DNA of 17,320 nucleotides, taken from NCBI GenBank assembly GCA_028711355.1, contig JAQTSL010000035.1, forward strand, positions 1 through 17,320, read 5' to 3'. The DNA comes from Rhodoferax sp. (GTDB lineage: Bacteria; Pseudomonadota; Gammaproteobacteria; Burkholderiales; Burkholderiaceae_C). This document shows, piece after piece, positions 14,312-17,320 of the stretch; the stretch's first letter is position 1, and every line of letters begins with the position of its first letter. The notes beneath the pieces were generated by a model. That model was given only the letters and a program-made list of their open reading frames with translations. It was not told where the DNA came from and searched no databases. Position numbers and translations under genes: made by a program.

Positions 14312-14497
14312 GTTCAACCGAGAAAATCCATTACGGCACAGATCGATGGCGAGGCGAGTTGCGAGGCAGTTTGGGCGGGCATGAGGCGTTCATAGCTCGG
14401 CTATGAAAAAGCGAATGACGGTCCAAAATGACCGTCAAATCGGTCGCCAGCCGCTGCGCAGGGTCGAACCCCCGCCTAATGAATTTTCTTGGTTCAA
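14312..14497 (+). mobile_element. MITE-like dispersed repeat, copy 2 (complete, upstream of rhodanese gene)
   Basis: The left end (14312-14333) and right end (14477-14497) are imperfect inverted repeats sharing TAATGRATTTTCTYGGTT (right-hand reading). 14339-14494 is about 91% identical to 123-277. It includes the hairpin 14389-14407 and a second possible stem GACGGT/ACCGTC around CCAAAATG (about 14417-14436), which is lost in copy 1. It has no transposase and no clear target duplication that I can see. Its right edge abuts the ribosome binding site of the rhodanese gene. Confidence 0.78.
14389..14407 (+). other. Conserved hairpin in repeat copy 2
   Basis: TTCATAGC (14389-14396) and GCTATGAA (14400-14407) form a perfect 8-bp stem around TCG. 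Compared with copy 1 the loop-closing pair is C-G instead of T-A and the loop sequence differs, while pairing is kept. Confidence 0.6.
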
Positions 14498-14502
14498 GGG
14501 GA
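14496..14502 (+). promoter_or_regulatory. Rhodanese ribosome binding site at the repeat edge
   Basis: AAGGGGA lies 5 bases before the ATG at 14508 and overlaps the last bases of the repeat. It fixes the start: the frame back to 14403 is repeat DNA. Confidence 0.55.
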
Positions 14503-14507
14503 ATGCC

Positions 14508-14900
14508 ATGACGAAGTTATTGCAAAGCTGTTGCCGCCTACTGTCGGCTGTTATTTTTTGTTTTGGCGCGCAGACCGTCTTGGCGGCGGGTGCTGTGGCG
14601 GTGCGCCAGGGTGCGGCCATGCAAAGCCAGGGCGCGCTGCTGGTGGACGTGCGCACACCAGCCGAATTTGCCCGGGGACACGCACCTGGCGCGGTGCTGA
14701 TTCCGCTTGATCAGATCGGTCAGCGCCTGGGTGAATTGGGCGCCAAAGACCGGCCGATTGCGCTGATCTGCCGCTCTGGCAACCGCTCGGGCCAGGCGCA
14801 GAGCATTCTGGAACAGGCGGGTTTTACCAAGACCGTCAACGTCACCGGTGGTATGAACGCCTGGGAGCAGGCTGGTCTGCCAGCAGTCAAAGGCCAGTAA
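14508..14900 (+). CDS. Exported single-domain rhodanese
   Basis: 130 residues: a signal peptide (about 1-26, ending VLAA) and one rhodanese domain. Motifs: LLVDVRTPAEFARGHAPGAV (45-64), the active loop ICRSGNRSG with nucleophile Cys88 and the closing GGMNAWEQAGLP. Rhodaneses carry sulfane sulfur as a persulfide on this cysteine and pass it to thiophilic acceptors. A periplasmic form may act in sulfide, thiosulfate or cyanide chemistry; the substrate is unknown. The start is set by the ribosome binding site at 14496-14502. The gene follows the repeat copy 2 directly and precedes the GMC gene by 100 bp on the same strand. Confidence 0.93.
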   Translation: MTKLLQSCCRLLSAVIFCFGAQTVLAAGAVAVRQGAAMQSQGALLVDVRTPAEFARGHAPGAVLIPLDQIGQRLGELGAKDRPIALICRSGNRSGQAQSILEQAGFTKTVNVTGGMNAWEQAGLPAVKGQ

Positions 14901-15000
14901 CCACAGCAAGTTTTGTCGGCGGCCCGTTGCGGGCAGAGGCTACGCAAGGTGCTGCCGCGCCGGAGCACAATGCGCTGGTGTTGACAATCTGAAACGTGCC

Positions 15001-16701
15001 ATGAATACATCGTTTGACTACATCATCGTGGGTGCCGGCACCGCCGGCTGCCTGTTGGCCAACCGCCTAAGCGCCGACCCCTCCAGTCGCGTGTTGCTGA
15101 TTGAAGCTGGTGGGCTGGACAACTATCACTGGATTCACATCCCGGTTGGCTACCTGTACTGCATGGGTAACCCGCGCACCGACTGGCTGTACCAGACCGA
15201 GCCCGACGCGGGCCTGAACGGCCGCCGCCTGCGCTACCCGCGTGGGCGCGTGCTGGGTGGCTGTAGCAGCATCAACGGCATGATTTATATGCGTGGTCAG
15301 GCGCGCGACTACGACGCCTGGGCGCAGCTCACCGGCGAGCCGGATTGGGCCTGGCAGCACTGCCTGGAAGATTTCAAGCGGCATGAAAATCACTACAAAC
15401 TAGATAGCTACCAGCGCAATAGTGATAAGGGCGATCAGGCAAAAATCCTTGAAAATATTGCGCGTAGTCACGGCACCGGTGGCGAGTGGCGGGTGGAACA
15501 GCAGCGCCTGCGTTGGGACATACTGGACGCGTTTGCGCAGGCCGCGCAGCAAGCCGGCATCGCCGCCACCGACGATTTCAACAGCGGCAGCAACGAAGGC
15601 GTGGGCTACTTTGAAGTCAACCAAAAGAGTGGCTGGCGCTGGAGCACGGCCAAAGCCTTTTTGCGCCCAGTGTGCAGCGCGCGCGCCAACTTCACCCAAT
15701 GGACCAGCGCCCAAGTGGCGCGACTGCTGCTGGACAAGCAGCCCGACGGCCGGCTGCGCTGCGCCGGTGTCGAGCTGGTCAAGGACGGTCAGCGCGTCAC
15801 CGTACACGCCAGCACTGAGGTGATTTTGAGCGCCGGCAGCATCGGCTCGCCGCAAATTTTGCAGCTCTCTGGCGTCGGCCCGGGCCCGCTGCTACAGCGC
15901 AACAACATCAGCGTGCGGCACGACGCGCCGGGCGTGGGTGCCAATTTGCAAGACCATTTGCAGATTCGCGCTGTGTTCAAGGTGCAAGGGGTCAAAACGC
16001 TCAACACACTGGCCAATTCATGGTGGGGCAAGGCAAAGATTGGGCTCGAATACGCGCTCAAGCGCAGCGGTCCGATGAGCATGGCGCCGAGCCAACTGGG
16101 CGCTTTCACCCGCAGCGACGCCAGCCAGCCGTATCCAAACATTGAATACCACGTGCAACCGTTAAGCCTGGAGGCGTTTGGCGAGCCGCTGCACCCGTTT
16201 GCCGCTTTCACCGCCAGCGTCTGCAACCTGAACCCGACCAGCCGTGGCAGCGTGCAGATCACTTCGCCCGACTTCGCCCAGGCCCCGGCGATCACGCCCA
16301 ACTACCTCAGCACCCAGGCCGACCGCAAGGTGGCGGCTGATTCGCTGCGCCTGACACGCGCCATCGTGGCGCAACCGGCGCTGGCCCGGTACCAGCCGCA
16401 AGAGTTCAAGCCCGGCGTGCAGTTTCAGAGCGATGACGAACTGGCGCGCTTGGCTGGCGATATTGCCACCACCATTTTTCACCCGGTCGGCACCACCAAA
16501 ATGGGGCGCGATGACGACCCCTTAGCCGTGCTCGACACGCGTCTGCGTGTGCGTGGCCCCGGTGGGTTGATTGCTGGCCTGCGCGTGGTCGATGCCGGCG
16601 CCATGCCGTGCATTACCAGCGGTAACACCAATTCGCCCACTTTGATGATGGCCGAGAAAGCCGCGCGCTGGATCATTGAGGACCGGCAGGGCCAGCGTTA
16701 A
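15001..16701 (+). CDS. GMC family FAD-dependent oxidoreductase (choline dehydrogenase-like)
   Basis: 566 residues. The FAD-binding start YIIVGAGTAGCLLANRL (about 7-23), GMC signature 1 GRVLGGCSSINGMIYMRG (about 82-99), signature 2 GSIGSPQILQLSGVGP (about 279-294), the catalytic His in FHPVGTTKMG (about 492-501) and SGNTNSPT (about 539-546) are all present, so it should be an active alcohol or choline-type dehydrogenase. The exact alcohol cannot be told. Residues about 131-155 (KLDSYQRNSDKGDQAKILEN) interrupt the normal run between FKRHENHY and HGTGGEW and are encoded by AT-richer DNA resembling a dispersed repeat (see 15391-15455). No strong ribosome binding site is seen before 15001. It follows the rhodanese gene and precedes the isomerase gene by 94 bp. 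Confidence 0.94.
   Translation: MNTSFDYIIVGAGTAGCLLANRLSADPSSRVLLIEAGGLDNYHWIHIPVGYLYCMGNPRTDWLYQTEPDAGLNGRRLRYPRGRVLGGCSSINGMIYMRGQARDYDAWAQLTGEPDWAWQHCLEDFKRHENHYKLDSYQRNSDKGDQAKILENIARSHGTGGEWRVEQQRLRWDILDAFAQAAQQAGIAATDDFNSGSNEGVGYFEVNQKSGWRWSTAKAFLRPVCSARANFTQWTSAQVARLLLDKQPDGRLRCAGVELVKDGQRVTVHASTEVILSAGSIGSPQILQLSGVGPGPLLQRNNISVRHDAPGVGANLQDHLQIRAVFKVQGVKTLNTLANSWWGKAKIGLEYALKRSGPMSMAPSQLGAFTRSDASQPYPNIEYHVQPLSLEAFGEPLHPFAAFTASVCNLNPTSRGSVQITSPDFAQAPAITPNYLSTQADRKVAADSLRLTRAIVAQPALARYQPQEFKPGVQFQSDDELARLAGDIATTIFHPVGTTKMGRDDDPLAVLDTRLRVRGPGGLIAGLRVVDAGAMPCITSGNTNSPTLMMAEKAARWIIEDRQGQR
15391..15455 (+). repeat. Probable dispersed repeat inserted in frame within the GMC gene
   Basis: The stretch reads CTAGATAGCTACCAGCGCAA then TAGTGATAAGGGCGATCAGG and CAAAAATCC. 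It encodes extra residues between two conserved blocks without breaking the frame, and its composition differs from the flanks. It resembles the AT-richer ATAGCT...GCGC...AAGGGC...GGC repeats I associate with Comamonadaceae genomes (memory) and the stretch 8261-8317 in this window. Confidence 0.45.
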
Positions 16702-16795
16702 GCGTTTGCGTCAGCCGCGCCGAGCAGGCTATTTGAACCTGGCCAAAATTGCTTCCTGCGTTAATTCTTCCCGGATAATCCGGTTTATGAGGTGT

Positions 16796-17320
16796 ATGAA
16801 ATTACTGAACTGTTGCGTCAATACCTGGCTGCGTGCCGGGGCCATCGGGCTTTGCGCTCTGGTAAGTACCTGGTCGGCGTGGGCCACCACAGTGCGGGTA
16901 GAGACCGCGCTGGGCGTAATCGATATCGAGCTGTATGACAGCGCCGCGCCCGCCACGGTGGCTAATTTTTTGAGCTACCTGCAAGGCGGAGCCTTTGACA
17001 GCACATTTTTTCACCGCAGCATGCCGGGTTTTGTGATTCAGGGCGGTGGCTACGTTTGGAATACCAGCACCAACAAGGTTGCACCGGTCGCGGCAAAGGC
17101 CCCGGTCGTCAATGAATTCAGCGCCGCGCGCTCCAACCTGCGCGGTACCGTAGCGATGGCCAAGTTGGACGGCGATCCCGACAGCGCAACCAGCCAGTGG
17201 TTTGTCAACCTGGCTGACAACGCCGCCAATCTGGATGCCCAAAATGGCGGGTTCACGGTGTTTGGCAAAGTGGTAGGCAATGGCATGGCGGTGGTGGATG
17301 CCATTGCAGCCATTCAGCCG
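16796..17320 (+). CDS. Exported cyclophilin-type peptidyl-prolyl cis-trans isomerase (3' end outside window)
   Basis: 175 residues are visible and the frame is still open at the window end. A signal peptide (about 1-30, MKLLNCCVNT...WSAWA) is followed by the cyclophilin fold: VRVETALGVIDIELYDSAAP, FFHRSMPGFVIQGG (71-84) with the catalytic Arg74, SNLRGTVAMAK (113-123), SATSQWFVNL and GFTVFGKVVGNG. It speeds proline isomerisation in periplasmic protein folding (PpiA-like). An ATG nine bases upstream (16787) is in frame; 16796 is preferred because GAGG lies just before it, though the spacing is short. Confidence 0.93.
   Translation, partial: MKLLNCCVNTWLRAGAIGLCALVSTWSAWATTVRVETALGVIDIELYDSAAPATVANFLSYLQGGAFDSTFFHRSMPGFVIQGGGYVWNTSTNKVAPVAAKAPVVNEFSAARSNLRGTVAMAKLDGDPDSATSQWFVNLADNAANLDAQNGGFTVFGKVVGNGMAVVDAIAAIQP

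Noticed and set aside
13347..14384. 345-codon open frame antisense to the sensor domain and running into the repeat
   Set aside because: No recognisable domain; it covers the opposite strand of a well-supported gene.
14403..14507. N-terminal extension of the rhodanese to 14403
   Set aside because: It lies inside the repeat and would precede the signal peptide; the ATG at 14508 has a strong ribosome binding site.
14901..15000. TTGACA just before the GMC start as a promoter -35 box
   Set aside because: It lies too close to the ATG to leave room for a -10 box and a transcription start; no partner box is visible.
16768..16786. CCGGA-TAA-TCCGG as a terminator of the GMC gene
   Set aside because: The stem is only 5 bp with no T-tract and lies just before the isomerase start.

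Overview
The window looks like ordinary chromosomal sequence from a betaproteobacterium, most likely Burkholderiales/Comamonadaceae (Rhodoferax- or Polaromonas-like). I base this on the high-GC coding style, the protein sequences (GshB, RsmI, PilT/PilU, YggS, DolP and a FimV-like protein all read as Burkholderiales versions) and several intergenic repeat types that I associate with that family. The last point is from memory and was not searched. I see no phage, plasmid, CRISPR, tRNA or rRNA signal.

Layout. Bases 1-28 hold the start of a leftward gene. Bases 29-348 hold its leader, one copy of a ~155-bp repeat and a REP-like hairpin. Then come gshB (+) and, convergent with it, a YafJ-type class II glutamine amidotransferase (-). 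A FimV-like membrane protein (+) follows. Next is the conserved envelope/replication cluster: rsmI plus a small cysteine-rich CWC protein on the minus strand, and divergently yraN-diaA-dolP on the plus strand. A hydroxyacid-dehydrogenase-family gene (-) is followed by a 95-bp inverted-repeat element and the type IV pilus retraction ATPases pilT-pilU (minus strand, pilT first). Divergent from pilT is yggS/pipY (+), which converges on a large periplasmic-sensor PAS-GGDEF-EAL protein (-). The second copy of the ~155-bp repeat lies directly upstream of an exported rhodanese (+). A GMC flavoprotein oxidoreductase (+) and an exported cyclophilin-type prolyl isomerase (+, cut by the window end) close the window.

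Shared themes. A FimV-like protein, PilT, PilU and a c-di-GMP enzyme lie within about 12 kb, consistent with twitching motility and surface-behaviour control. rsmI/yraN/diaA/dolP keeps the enterobacterial order except that no lpoA lies between rsmI and yraN.

No new enzyme system is evident. The most unusual content is repetitive DNA. (1) A MITE-like element with ~22-bp terminal inverted repeats and a hairpin showing a compensatory base-pair change sits in the same orientation upstream of two sulfur-related genes (gshB and the rhodanese). (2) A 95-bp element has perfect 19-bp inverted ends and a nested 12-bp hairpin. (3) Two REP-like palindromes share an 11-bp core. (4) An AT-richer repeat appears to be inserted in frame inside two oxidoreductase genes. 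These are read by eye; genome-wide searches are needed to establish family sizes.
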